Source: Photobacterium frigidiphilum (GTDB lineage Bacteria > Pseudomonadota > Gammaproteobacteria > Enterobacterales > Vibrionaceae). From it: 64,000 nucleotides of DNA. The position numbers and the translations under genes are program-made. Below the pieces are notes generated by a model. That model saw only the letters and a list, made by a program, of their open reading frames with translations. It did not search any database and was not told the DNA's origin. Where the stretch lies: positions 1-64,000 of the forward strand of contig NZ_PYMJ01000028.1 in assembly GCF_003025615.1 (NCBI RefSeq), given 5' to 3'. Shown here one piece after another: positions 1 to 8,646 of the stretch; position 1 is the first letter of the stretch, and every line of letters starts with the position of its first letter.

Positions 1-109
1 ATAAATCTTTCGACTTAAAATTTCACGAGTGCCCACACAGATTGCATGGTCAAATTGTTAAAGAACATACTGACTAGGTTGCTGGCTAAGCGCCGTGCTC
101 CGTGTCAGT
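1..109 (-). other. rRNA operon leader (5' transcribed, before 16S)
   Basis: The leftward transcript from the rrn promoter carries a boxA-like antitermination element TGTTCTTTAACA (56-67). It is followed by a segment resembling the E. coli rrn leader (AATCTGTGTGGGCACTCG). The mature 16S gene is not in the window and should begin just beyond the left edge. The assignment rests on promoter, boxA and leader similarity, since no rRNA sequence is visible. Confidence 0.8.
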
Positions 110-117
110 GAGGTCGC

Positions 118-145
118 ATTATAGGGAAGCCAAAACAATCCGCAA
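118..145 (-). promoter_or_regulatory. rRNA operon P1-type promoter
   Basis: Read leftward there is a -35 TTGCGG (140-145), a 16-bp spacer and a perfect -10 TATAAT (118-123), followed by a GC-rich discriminator GCGACC. The bases downstream include CACTGACACGG, which I recognise from E. coli rrn P1 promoters. An A/T-rich stretch at about 150-185 is placed like an UP element. The inferred start is near 109-111. The GC-rich discriminator is typical of stringently controlled promoters. Confidence 0.88.
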
Positions 146-211
146 GCATTTATTTAAAAAAAACATCCGACTGCTTTTTTTTTAACCAACGAATAAGAAT
201 AAGCTTTTATT

Positions 212-1213
212 TCATGCTAATTGACGGAATTCAGGCTTTGATTGATTCGTTAAAGGGTAGTGACACGCATCTGCATGGTCACCAGCTTTTGCTACTAATA
301 ATGGTTTATCCTTTTTACATTTATCGGTCGCATAAGGACAACGTGTATGGAAGTGGCAACCTTTTGGGGGATTAATTGGTGAGGGTAACTCTCCTTTCAA
401 CATTATTCGATTTGTATTTCTCTTTCGAGGGTCAGCTATTGGAATCGCGGATAATAAAGCTTGTGTATAAGGGTGACGTGGAGAGTTGTATACCTCAAGT
501 GCATTACCCAGCTCTACAATTTTGCCCAAGTACATTACGGCCACACGATCAGAAATATGTTTGACGACAGATAAGTCATGCGCAATGAAGATCAACGCTA
601 ATTTCATTTCTTGTTGAAGCGCTAATAATAAATTTAAGATCTGTGCTTGAACAGAGACATCTAATGCTGAGACCGACTCATCACAAATAATGAGCTTGGG
701 TTTTAATGCAACGGCACGAGCAATCCCAATACGCTGCCTCTGTCCACCTGAAAACTCATGTGGGTAACGCTCTGCAGCACTTTCAGGTAAACCGACTTTA
801 ATTAAAAGCTCTTTGACCCATAACTTGCGCTCTACAGGCTTTCCAATACCATGAATAATGAAAGGTTCTTCTATTATCATTCCAACGGTATGGCGAGAAT
901 TTAAAGATTCAGTGGGATCTTGAAAGATAATCTGCATTTCTTGACGCAGTGAACGCATTTCTTTGACTGATAAATGAGTAATATCGCGCCCTTCAAAAAA
1001 TATCTTACCTGCAGTTGGTTCAAACAATTTCAGAATAGAACGTCCCAACGTACTTTTTCCACAGCCCGACTCCCCCACAAGGCCAAGAGTTTCCCCCTGC
1101 TTAACAGAAAAACTAACGCCATCGACAGCATGAATAGTGTAGCCCTTGCGAAAGATACCGCCGCCAGAATAGAAGTGCTGTTTAATATTTTCAATGCGTA
1201 ATAGCTCTGGCAT
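212..1213 (-). CDS. peptide ABC transporter ATPase, DppF/OppF type
   Basis: ATP-hydrolysing subunit of a peptide importer, acting at the cytoplasmic face with the DppD-like partner encoded just upstream. Counting from the chosen start, the 333-aa protein has Walker A GESGCGKST at 47-55, Q-loop Q98, signature SGGQRQR near 155-161, Walker B LIICDE at 174-179 and switch His212. The C-terminal cysteine-rich tail (HTRCPYATDKC) is typical of the oligopeptide HPY domain. An ATG lies 27 bases further upstream, but the ATG at 1213 is preferred: it has an AGAGGTG ribosome site six bases away and overlaps the upstream stop as TAATG, implying translational coupling. In E. coli YejF both ATPase halves are one protein, but here they are separate. 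Confidence 0.9.
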   Translation of the reverse strand: MPELLRIENIKQHFYSGGGIFRKGYTIHAVDGVSFSVKQGETLGLVGESGCGKSTLGRSILKLFEPTAGKIFFEGRDITHLSVKEMRSLRQEMQIIFQDPTESLNSRHTVGMIIEEPFIIHGIGKPVERKLWVKELLIKVGLPESAAERYPHEFSGGQRQRIGIARAVALKPKLIICDESVSALDVSVQAQILNLLLALQQEMKLALIFIAHDLSVVKHISDRVAVMYLGKIVELGNALEVYNSPRHPYTQALLSAIPIADPRKRNTNRIMLKGELPSPINPPKGCHFHTRCPYATDKCKKDKPLLVAKAGDHADACHYPLTNQSKPEFRQLA

Positions 1214-2199
1214 TAATTCACCTCTTTCCAATGATGACAACTTACTTTGTGTTCACCATCGACTTGCGTCCAGACAGGCACAGTATTGCGACACTCATCG
1301 GTAGCATAAGCGCATCTAGTACAAAACCGACAACCTGCAGGCATTTCATTTAAATGAGGGACATTACCAGGGATCGTAACTAACATCTGTTTGTGTAACG
1401 CACTCAATGTCGGCATCGAATTCAACAAACCCTTAGTATAAGGATGCTTAGGTTTCTCAAACAATGTAAATATATCTGCCGCTTCTACCACTCGACCAGC
1501 ATACATCACAACAACGTCATCACAGATCTCAGCGACAACACCAAGATCATGAGTGATAAAAATAATAGCCATACCACTTTCACGCTGCAGCTCTCGCATT
1601 AGGTCGAGAATCTGAGCTTGAACAGTTACGTCTAATGCTGTAGTCGGCTCATCACAAATTAAAATATCCGGTTTACATGCCAATGCTATCGCGATCATTA
1701 CCCGCTGACGCATACCGCCAGAAAGGTTGTGTGGATATTCCATTACACGCAATTCTGGCGAGGGAATGCCCACTTTATCTAACATTTTGATGGCGTATTT
1801 TAAGCGATCTTTTTTATCGAGATCCTTACGGTGTAATTCAAGCACTTCGCACAATTGTTTTCCAACCGAATGAACAGGGTTTAACGCTGTCATTGGGTCT
1901 TGGAATATCATTGAGATACAATTTCCTCGTATCTCATAAAGTTTCTCTGGCGGTAAATCCACTACATTCTTGCCTCGATAGAGGATCTCTCCAGCATATA
2001 CTCGACCATAAGGATGAGGAAGGAGCCCCATAATTGACATTGCGGTCACACTTTTCCCGCAACCAGACTCCCCTACAATTCCTAAGGTTTGCCCTTTTTT
2101 TACATTAAAGGTAACGCCATTAAGTACACGGACAATACCGTCATCAGTTGTAAATTCAGTGCCAAGATTTTTAACTTCAAGTAATACCTCATGGGGCAT
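1213..2199 (-). CDS. peptide ABC transporter ATPase, DppD/OppD type
   Basis: First ATPase of the peptide importer, 328 aa. Walker A GESGCGKS is at 43-50, the Q-loop FQDP at 99-102, the signature LSGGMRQR at 159-166 and Walker B ILICDE at 179-184, followed by EPTTALD. The C-terminal HPY-type segment has clustered cysteines (CRFCTRCAYATDEC). It lies 17 bases after the binding-protein gene and its stop overlaps the start of the second ATPase. It corresponds to the N-terminal half of E. coli YejF by family knowledge. The substrate is inferred only as peptide-like. Confidence 0.9.
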   Translation of the reverse strand: MPHEVLLEVKNLGTEFTTDDGIVRVLNGVTFNVKKGQTLGIVGESGCGKSVTAMSIMGLLPHPYGRVYAGEILYRGKNVVDLPPEKLYEIRGNCISMIFQDPMTALNPVHSVGKQLCEVLELHRKDLDKKDRLKYAIKMLDKVGIPSPELRVMEYPHNLSGGMRQRVMIAIALACKPDILICDEPTTALDVTVQAQILDLMRELQRESGMAIIFITHDLGVVAEICDDVVVMYAGRVVEAADIFTLFEKPKHPYTKGLLNSMPTLSALHKQMLVTIPGNVPHLNEMPAGCRFCTRCAYATDECRNTVPVWTQVDGEHKVSCHHWKEVN

Positions 2200-2216
2200 A
2201 TTACTTCTCCCATGGT

Positions 2217-4043
2217 TTATAACTTATAGGTATCATCGATAATGGTGATGGCATCAAATACCTTTCCTTTCTTCATCGCTGCTTTGGTTTCTTTTTTGAC
2301 GTTTTCATCAATCCAAAATGTTGAGATGCCAATAGGGTCAAACATTGCTTCCGTTAATTTCGTCATTGGTTGGCTTGGCACTTTCAACCAACGCCAGTAA
2401 CCTTCACGAACATAAGGCACCATATAACCAGGAATGATGACATTGGCATCGGCTACAACCTGCTGTATTTCTCGAGATATAGCTCTTTTCTTTTCGACAT
2501 CAAATTCGATACGGTACGACATGATTAATTGATCAAGCGCGGGTGAGCTAAAGTTTGTAAAATTATTGGTCTGCGCTTTGTTGGCATTATCAGAATGGAA
2601 ATACTCCCAATACTGAGGAATATAAGATGTGCCCATATTATGGAAAGACAGCTCATGCTTTTTCTCTAACACATACTTAAATGCAGAAGACCCATCAACT
2701 AAGTTCAAGGTTAATTCCAAACCAGCTTCTTTCGCTTGTTCTTTAAGGTAAGCAACCCTTGGGGTATGTGCTGTCGCTGAGTAGGTTATCGCAAAGGATA
2801 ATCGCGACCCTTTACTATTAACTCTTATGCCATCGGTACCAATTTGTTCAAAACCGGCTTGAGAAAAATATTCCGCCGCTAACGGAGGATCAAATTGATC
2901 GGCTTTTATCTCATTATTGGTATATTCGCCATGACCAACACCTAAACCATTCGGCTTACGCATATAATCACCACGTAAAACCTTTTCAATCATGCCATCA
3001 AAATCGATCGCATGGGCAACCCCTTTACGTACATTCAAATCATTAAGGTGCGGTTTTGCAGTATTCATCCAGACTCCACCACTGCCCTGAGGCAATTGGT
3101 TAAATCCCCAAAACTTATTGATATAGCCATTCTGATACGGTTTGCTATTTGATTTATCGTGCCATAATGAAGGCATCACTAAACCAAATGCGTCAAGATC
3201 CCCTTTTTCAAAATGCTTGCGGGCAATATCTTGGTCACGAATAATCTTTATATTAATTTTTTCAACGTTATAACGATTTTTATAATATTTATTTGAATAT
3301 CCCCACCAATCCTTACCTACATGCTTAAACCTAATCGACTTACCTTTTTTAACTTTTTCGACGTAGTAAGGCCCTGATGATGGCTCAGCTTTAAAATTAT
3401 AAAGACGAACAAAATTGTCATCAACACCATCATTATTTTTATCGACTTTAGGTTTATAAAAGTGGGCGGGTCTTGGTTGAATATCGTAGAGCGTCGTCAT
3501 TAAATCTTCTCGGTTTTTAGGCTGAACCGATTTAATCACAATGGTGTGTTTATCTATCTCTGTAACCGAATCAACTTGCTCTGTGTAGTAATTATTATAC
3601 CAAGGGGCAATAATATCTTTTGAACGCATGAGTTGAAGGGCATATTTAAAGTCATCCACAGTAATGGGCTTGCCATCAGACCATTGCGCTTTCGGGTTTA
3701 ATCGAAAATAAATACTTTTATTGTCGTTACCATAGGCCCACTCATCAGCTAATTCTGGAATCCATTTATAGGTAATAGGATGTCGTCTTACCAAATTAGG
3801 ACGAGAATCTAATAACCACTGCCTAAAACTGCCGTTAGAATCGGGGCCAACAATACGAAATGTCTGAGGGAAGCTTTGTAAATACGTTCGAAACGTACCG
3901 CCAAATTGCGCGTTTTCAGAAGCAAAAATAGGTTCATCTGCATTTGATATCCATTCAAGATCATTAGGTAGTTGAGCTGCATTAGCCCCCTCCCCTCCCA
4001 ACATCGATACCATCGCCAATATGGATAGTTTTATTTTCTTCAT
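2217..4043 (-). CDS. yejA: periplasmic peptide-binding protein, YejA-like (SBP family 5)
   Basis: Periplasmic solute-binding component of the importer, 608 aa. It has a signal peptide (MKKIKLSILAMVSML...ANAA, cleavage likely after about residue 22) and a mature region rich in the aromatic/charged pattern of SBP_bac_5 proteins (PELADEWAYGND, WSDGKPITVDDFKYAL). The ATG at 4043 is chosen over the one at 4052 because AAGGA sits eight bases before 4043 but directly abuts 4052. In E. coli the order is yejA-B-E-F. Here the binding-protein gene follows the two permease genes. E. coli YejABEF takes up peptides and microcin C; the substrate here is not shown by the sequence. Confidence 0.88.
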   Translation of the reverse strand: MKKIKLSILAMVSMLGGEGANAAQLPNDLEWISNADEPIFASENAQFGGTFRTYLQSFPQTFRIVGPDSNGSFRQWLLDSRPNLVRRHPITYKWIPELADEWAYGNDNKSIYFRLNPKAQWSDGKPITVDDFKYALQLMRSKDIIAPWYNNYYTEQVDSVTEIDKHTIVIKSVQPKNREDLMTTLYDIQPRPAHFYKPKVDKNNDGVDDNFVRLYNFKAEPSSGPYYVEKVKKGKSIRFKHVGKDWWGYSNKYYKNRYNVEKINIKIIRDQDIARKHFEKGDLDAFGLVMPSLWHDKSNSKPYQNGYINKFWGFNQLPQGSGGVWMNTAKPHLNDLNVRKGVAHAIDFDGMIEKVLRGDYMRKPNGLGVGHGEYTNNEIKADQFDPPLAAEYFSQAGFEQIGTDGIRVNSKGSRLSFAITYSATAHTPRVAYLKEQAKEAGLELTLNLVDGSSAFKYVLEKKHELSFHNMGTSYIPQYWEYFHSDNANKAQTNNFTNFSSPALDQLIMSYRIEFDVEKKRAISREIQQVVADANVIIPGYMVPYVREGYWRWLKVPSQPMTKLTEAMFDPIGISTFWIDENVKKETKAAMKKGKVFDAITIIDDTYKL

Positions 4044-4071
4044 TATTAACATCCTTGTTTATACGTGAACC

Positions 4072-5115
4072 TTAAATATAGCGCGTATATTTTTTAGGAT
4101 CGAAAGCTTCACGAATGCCTTCACCTATAAATGTCACCATGACGAGTACCATAACAATAGCAGCAACGACTGACGATGCTATCCACGGTGAATCTAAGTT
4201 TGATTTTCCTTGTTGCAGTAAATCGCCCCAACTTGGTGTGGGGGGCATTAAACCCAGCCCTAAATAATCTAACGCTGTTAATGCGGTAATATTTGCCGCA
4301 ATGGTAAATGGCGCTAACGTTACAATCATGACCATGGTATTGGGCAAAATGTGCTTAAACAAAATTCGGAATGTTGATGCGCCAAGTGCGCGAGCTGCCA
4401 CCACATATTCTCGGGCAGATTCTTTATAAGTCATCGTACGCATGTACCAGGTTATTCCCATCCAACCAAAAAGTACGTTAATGGCGACAAATAAAGAGAA
4501 CGTAGGGCGAGTAATCGAAACCAATATCATGATGACATATAAAAAAGGCACCATTGACCACACTTCAATTAAGCGTTGGGCAATCAAATCAAACTTCCCT
4601 CCCCAGAAACCCATCGCACATCCAACAGCAACTCCAATCGCGTATGAACTCACCATCGTCATCAAAGCAAAGCCCATCGCAATTCTAAAGCCATAAACTA
4701 AACGCGCTAAAATATCGCGCCCGATGGTGTCTGTTCCAAGGTAATGCTTATCTTCAAAGCTTGGTGCTGTAGGAGGATAATCACCGCTAAAATCTTGCTC
4801 ATAAGGATTCCAAGGCACTAGCGGTAGCACAACAAAATTATCGTTATCTTGTTGTTCAAACACTTGCTGTAACTCTCGGTAATCCGTTTCTTTTAAATAC
4901 GAAAGACCAAACGTTGTGCCTTCTCTTACATCACTAATAACCGGGAAGTAAAAATCACCCTCATATTTCACCACCAATGCCTTACTATTAATAAAAACTT
5001 CAGCCACCAGCGATAAAAGCAACAAGCAAGATAAGATTAAGAAAGATAAGTACCCACGCTTGATTTCTTTAAAGCGTTTTATTTTTCTCAGTGTAAGAGG
5101 ATTCAGTTTCATCAT
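4072..5115 (-). CDS. yejE: peptide ABC transporter permease, YejE/DppC-like
   Basis: Inner-membrane permease subunit, 347 aa. It has an N-terminal membrane segment (about residues 23-42), a periplasmic stretch containing the family sequence HYLGTDTIGRDILARLVYG, then five membrane segments. The ATPase-contacting EAA loop is visible around AARALGASTFRILFKHILPN. Its ATG directly abuts the stop codon of the yejB-like gene (TAAATG), with GGAG five bases upstream, so the two permeases are translationally linked. A second in-frame ATG three bases later is an equally possible start. Confidence 0.9.
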   Translation of the reverse strand: MMKLNPLTLRKIKRFKEIKRGYLSFLILSCLLLLSLVAEVFINSKALVVKYEGDFYFPVISDVREGTTFGLSYLKETDYRELQQVFEQQDNDNFVVLPLVPWNPYEQDFSGDYPPTAPSFEDKHYLGTDTIGRDILARLVYGFRIAMGFALMTMVSSYAIGVAVGCAMGFWGGKFDLIAQRLIEVWSMVPFLYVIMILVSITRPTFSLFVAINVLFGWMGITWYMRTMTYKESAREYVVAARALGASTFRILFKHILPNTMVMIVTLAPFTIAANITALTALDYLGLGLMPPTPSWGDLLQQGKSNLDSPWIASSVVAAIVMVLVMVTFIGEGIREAFDPKKYTRYI

Positions 5116-6141
5116 TTACACTCCAAACTTTACACGAGGATCGGCAATTGCAACGCAAATATCAGAAAGAATATTTCCGATCATTAAAAGCACGGCATTA
5201 ATCGCTACAATTCCCATTACAACAGGGTAATCACGCTCCACTATTGATTCGTATCCTAGTAATCCAATGCCATCAATATTAAAGATAACCTCGATCAAAA
5301 ATGAGCCAGTCATAAAGAAAAGTAAAGAGTTACCAAAGTGACTCGCGACAGGTATTAAACTATTACGTAAAGCATGTTTACGTACCGCGTCTTTAAAAGG
5401 TAAGCCTTTGGCTATTGCTGTACGCACATAATCTGACGATAGGTTTTCCATTAGATTATTTTTCATTGTCATTGTTAAGGTTGCAAAATCCCCTATCAAA
5501 TAACAAATCAAAGGAAGCACGGCATGCCACATAACATCTTTAACTTGTTCATAAACCGTTTCGTAATCATCGAAGTCGTCATCAACAAATCCCCCCATCG
5601 GGAACCATTCCAAGTGATAACTAAATAACGTAATCAGTAAAACGCCCACCACATAGCCAGGAAGTGCATAGCCAACAAAAATTAAAATGGATGAACTTGA
5701 GTCAAATATCGTTCCATGCCGCATGGCTTTGTAGTAACCCAATGGAATCGAAATAAAGTAACTAATAAAAAAAGTCATTCCACCATAGAATGCGGATACC
5801 GGAAAACGTTCGGCTATCATTCCCCATACAGGTTCGTAATATCGGGTTGATTCACCAAAGTCTAACGTTAATAGTTTGCCTAGCCATTGGGTATATGCTT
5901 CAACGACAGGTTTATCTAAACCGTAAAAAGCATTCAACTCGGCGATTTGAGTTTCAGAAAGCGCACTGCTTCCCCCCGGGGTAGAAATGGATGCTGCAAC
6001 ATCGCCTTGTGCCTGCATACTTGCCAGCATGCGCTCAACAGGTCCACCAGGTACAAACCGAGTGATTGTAAAGATAAGAAGCGTAATACCGAGAAAGGTT
6101 GGGATGACTAACATCATCCGCCGAAGAAAATATGACAACAT
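5116..6141 (-). CDS. yejB: peptide ABC transporter permease, YejB/DppB-like
   Basis: First gene of the leftward operon, 341 aa. The N-terminus (MLSYFLRRMMLVIPTFLGIT) is the characteristic DppB/YejB start, followed by a periplasmic loop and five membrane segments. The EAA loop lies near AIAKGLPFKDAVRKHALRNS. It forms the translocation channel with the YejE-like subunit. The region upstream carries three spaced copies of a short motif, a candidate operator. The ribosome site GGGAG is rather far (about 11 bases) from the ATG, so weak initiation or a slightly different start is possible. Confidence 0.9.
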   Translation of the reverse strand: MLSYFLRRMMLVIPTFLGITLLIFTITRFVPGGPVERMLASMQAQGDVAASISTPGGSSALSETQIAELNAFYGLDKPVVEAYTQWLGKLLTLDFGESTRYYEPVWGMIAERFPVSAFYGGMTFFISYFISIPLGYYKAMRHGTIFDSSSSILIFVGYALPGYVVGVLLITLFSYHLEWFPMGGFVDDDFDDYETVYEQVKDVMWHAVLPLICYLIGDFATLTMTMKNNLMENLSSDYVRTAIAKGLPFKDAVRKHALRNSLIPVASHFGNSLLFFMTGSFLIEVIFNIDGIGLLGYESIVERDYPVVMGIVAINAVLLMIGNILSDICVAIADPRVKFGV

Positions 6142-6174
6142 CTATAGACTAACTCCCTGTCAAACGACGATCAC

Positions 6175-6221
6175 TAAGTACCTATATAGAAAGCACCTAT
6201 ATTAAGTACCTATATAGAAAG
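6175..6221. repeat. spaced direct repeats upstream of yejB, candidate operator
   Basis: The 19-mer TAAGTACCTATATAGAAAG occurs at 6175-6193 and identically at 6203-6221. A related core, GCACCTATAT, lies between them at 6193-6202. The G(T/C)ACCTATAT core therefore recurs three times at 15- and 13-bp spacing, ending 34 bp before the yejB ATG. The position fits a promoter-proximal regulator site, but I do not recognise the regulator. Confidence 0.5.
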
Positions 6222-6251
6222 ATAGCAGGTGAAATTTCTTTCAACGATCTT

Positions 6252-6515
6252 ATACCAATTCCATTAATTATCTGACCATTCAGAATACCACTGGAAGTCG
6301 AGTTCAAGGATAGTGTTTGATAGAAGAGTGGTTCTCTTTTGAAATCGCTAGACACAGAAGTTAGCTTCCAGTGGTGTTCCCTTTGGGCGAGTTTAAAATA
6401 CTTTTATACTGCGTTAATAAATTTCAATTTAGAGCCACTAGATCCTCAATTTATCTCCTTGCCTAAAAGCATTTAACTCTCGCTGAACTGATCAGATAAT
6501 TAATGGATTTGGTAT
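6252..6515. mobile_element. MITE-like element with 24-bp terminal inverted repeats
   Basis: The left end (6252-6275, beginning ATACCAATTCC) and right end (6492-6515) are inverted copies that match at 23 of 24 positions. Similarity continues about ten bases inward with one gap. A second, nested inverted repeat (ACCACTGGAAG at 6287-6297 against 6365-6375) lies inside. The 264-bp unit has no coding capacity, so it looks like a non-autonomous miniature transposable element or folded intergenic repeat. No target-site duplication is unambiguous and no second copy is in this window. Confidence 0.65.
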
Positions 6516-6703
6516 TACGTATAACCGATCTTCCTGAATGGTTACCGTTATTCTTATGCGCTTAAATACAATTGCGTTTTCAATAGCCTTCATTCATATC
6601 GGGAAATTGATTTATATACAATAGAAAACAAGGCATAACGATATCTTTTACTCAAAAGTTAGCTATCTCTTAAATTTGAACTAGCTGACTAAAATTTAAG
6701 TAC

Positions 6704-6734
6704 AAAAAAGGCCGCTAATCTGCGACCTTTTTTA
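6704..6734 (-). terminator. intrinsic terminator after gmhB
   Basis: Hairpin AGGCCGC / GCGACCT with an A-run on one side and a T-run on the other, just beyond the gmhB stop. The A/T tails make it potentially bidirectional. Confidence 0.75.
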
Positions 6735-6759
6735 TACAAGATGTTCAGCTAAACAATTA

Positions 6760-7314
6760 TTAGCGTGCAGCTAACCAAGCTGGAACATCAGCAACACTAT
6801 CAAGTACAACACTTGCTAATGCTTCACCTTGCTCGGTAATAGGCTTACCTGTACGAACCAGTATTTTAGTACCGATATTCGCCGTCGTTGCTGCTGTCAT
6901 ATCATCGGTTTTATCACCGATCATAATTGAGTTATCCATATCGATGTCAAACTCTTCACATGCAGAAAGTAACATACCCGGTTCAGGTTTGCGGCAATCA
7001 CAATCTTGTAAATATTCACCTTTACCCTCTGTTGGGTGATGCGGACAATAATAAATGCCGTCAAACTCAACATCATGATCAACGAAGTTCCAATCCATCC
7101 ACTCCGTTAAACGGGTAAATTCCGCTTCGGTGTACATACCACGCGCAATCCCTGCTTGGTTCGTTACTAAAATAAGCAAGTAGCCCATATCTTTAAGCTT
7201 TTTACATGCTTCAAATACACCGTCTATGTATTCAAAGTCATCTACTGTATGAACATAGCCATGATCAACGTTAATCACGCCATCACGATCGATAAAGACT
7301 GCTGGATTGGCCAA
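6760..7314 (-). CDS. gmhB: D-glycero-beta-D-manno-heptose 1,7-bisphosphate 7-phosphatase
   Basis: Cytoplasmic HAD-family phosphatase that removes the C7 phosphate in ADP-heptose synthesis for the LPS core. The 184-aa protein shows the catalytic DRDG at 9-12 (nucleophile Asp9, acid/base Asp11), TNQ at 51-53, a zinc-binding set Cys90, His92, Cys105, Cys107 and the late motif GDKTDD at 133-138. The length is normal for GmhB. It stands alone, divergent from metNIQ, as in many enterobacteria and vibrios. Confidence 0.95.
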   Translation of the reverse strand: MANPAVFIDRDGVINVDHGYVHTVDDFEYIDGVFEACKKLKDMGYLLILVTNQAGIARGMYTEAEFTRLTEWMDWNFVDHDVEFDGIYYCPHHPTEGKGEYLQDCDCRKPEPGMLLSACEEFDIDMDNSIMIGDKTDDMTAATTANIGTKILVRTGKPITEQGEALASVVLDSVADVPAWLAAR

Positions 7315-7448
7315 GAGTTAGCCCTCTATATAGTATTTGCGGCAATATTGCGTATAAGCAGATTATGGCACGGCTTAGAATGTGATTCACCTGTTTATCA
7401 GATTCTGAGCTACACACCTGTCATTCAAGGTGCTAGAAAGAGCCTGAT

Positions 7449-7512
7449 TTTTACGTTTAGCCATCTAGACGTAAAAATAGCTATTGACTTAGCCATCTAG
7501 ACACCCTAGCAT
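7449..7512 (+). promoter_or_regulatory. metN promoter with tandem MetJ boxes
   Basis: TTAGCCATCTAGAC occurs at 7457-7470 and 7489-7502, exactly 32 bp apart, or four 8-bp met-box lengths. Read in that phase from 7459 the region is a run of degenerate 8-mers (AGCCATCT, AGACGTAA, ..., AGCCATCT, AGACACCC) related to the MetJ consensus AGACGTCT. A promoter lies in it: -35 TTGACT (7484-7489), 17 bp, -10 TAGCAT (7507-7512). Bound MetJ would cover the promoter, giving methionine/SAM repression of metNIQ. An outer dyad TTTTACGT-N12-ACGTAAAA spans 7449-7476. Confidence 0.8.
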
Positions 7513-7611
7513 CATCACAACAGTTTACGATTGAATGTCACATAAAGAACAAAACAATTACAATGTAAACACAAACAACAGCATTACTTTTATCTAGATT
7601 CAGGAAGTTCG

Positions 7612-8646
7612 ATGATAGAAATAAATAGAGTTAATAAAGTGTTCTATCAAGGTGAGCGAGCGATCAATGCGCTTAGCGATATTAACCTGACTATTGAGCA
7701 AGGTACTATTTTTGGCGTTATTGGCTCTTCTGGTGCTGGTAAGAGTACGTTAATTCGTTGCGTTAACTTGTTAGAGCGCCCAACAAACGGACATATCATT
7801 GTTGACGGTGTTGACCTAACTCAACTTTCCAATAAAGAGTTATCATTAGCACGCCGAAAAATTGGCATGATTTTTCAGCACTTCAATCTTTTATCGTCAC
7901 GCACTGTTTTCGAAAATGTTGCGCTACCGCTAGAATTAGCAGGCGTATCTAATAATGCTATAAAAGAAAAAGTGGACGGGTTGTTAAAACTTGTTGGTCT
8001 TTCGGATAAAAATGATACCTACCCTTGTAACTTAAGTGGTGGTCAAAAACAGCGCGTTGCAATTGCTCGTGCATTAGCGTCAGATCCAAAAGTCTTATTA
8101 TGTGATGAAGCAACAAGTGCGCTTGATCCTGCAACAACACAATCAATTTTAGAGCTATTACGCGAGATTAATCGCGAATTAAACCTAACGATCTTATTAA
8201 TCACGCATGAAATGGATGTGGTTAAAAGTATCTGCTCACAAGTTGCCATTATTGGTGATGGCGAGTTAGTCGAAAAAGGCCCTGTCGGTGATATCTTCGC
8301 TCACCCTAAAACAGAACTCGCGCGCGAATTTATCCGCTCTACATTAGACTTATCAATCCCTGCGGATTACCAAGCTCGTATGACACCAGAAAGAGTCGCA
8401 GGTAGCTACCCTCTTATTCGTTTAGAGTTTACAGGCGCTTCCGTAAATGCCCCTTTGATTAGCCAAGTTGCAAGAGAGTTTAATATCGATATCAGCATTT
8501 TAAGTTCTGATATGGATTATGCCGGTGGCGTTAAATTTGGCTTAATGTTGGCAGAATTATTTGGTACAGAACAAGCAGCAGAGCAAGCTATCGCTTTCTT
8601 GCGTGATCATAAAGTGAATGTAGAGGTATTAGGTTATGTTGCTTGA
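7612..8646 (+). CDS. metN: methionine ABC transporter ATPase MetN
   Basis: ATPase of the D/L-methionine importer, 344 aa. Walker A GSSGAGKST is at 38-46, the signature LSGGQKQR at 141-148 and Walker B VLLCDE at 161-166. The C-terminal segment (about 265-340) is the NIL/C2 domain that binds methionine and inhibits transport. The start follows an AGGAAG ribosome site. The stop lies inside metI (11-bp overlap). A long leader with MetJ boxes precedes it. Confidence 0.96.
   Translation: MIEINRVNKVFYQGERAINALSDINLTIEQGTIFGVIGSSGAGKSTLIRCVNLLERPTNGHIIVDGVDLTQLSNKELSLARRKIGMIFQHFNLLSSRTVFENVALPLELAGVSNNAIKEKVDGLLKLVGLSDKNDTYPCNLSGGQKQRVAIARALASDPKVLLCDEATSALDPATTQSILELLREINRELNLTILLITHEMDVVKSICSQVAIIGDGELVEKGPVGDIFAHPKTELAREFIRSTLDLSIPADYQARMTPERVAGSYPLIRLEFTGASVNAPLISQVAREFNIDISILSSDMDYAGGVKFGLMLAELFGTEQAAEQAIAFLRDHKVNVEVLGYVA

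Larger units (their letters stand above)
6142..6759. other. 618-bp non-coding region between yejB and gmhB
   Basis: It holds, left to right, the repeated yejB-proximal motif (6175-6222), a MITE-like inverted-repeat element (6252-6515), about 190 bp of A/T-rich sequence in which I see no gene, and the gmhB terminator (6704-6734). There is a weak TTAAATTT/AAATTTAA dyad at about 6671-6699. No open reading frame with a credible ribosome site was found. Confidence 0.7.

Noticed and set aside
212..1240. Longer start for the DppF-like ATPase at 1240
   Set aside because: The added nine residues have no family match, and the ATG at 1213 has the ribosome site and the TAATG coupling.
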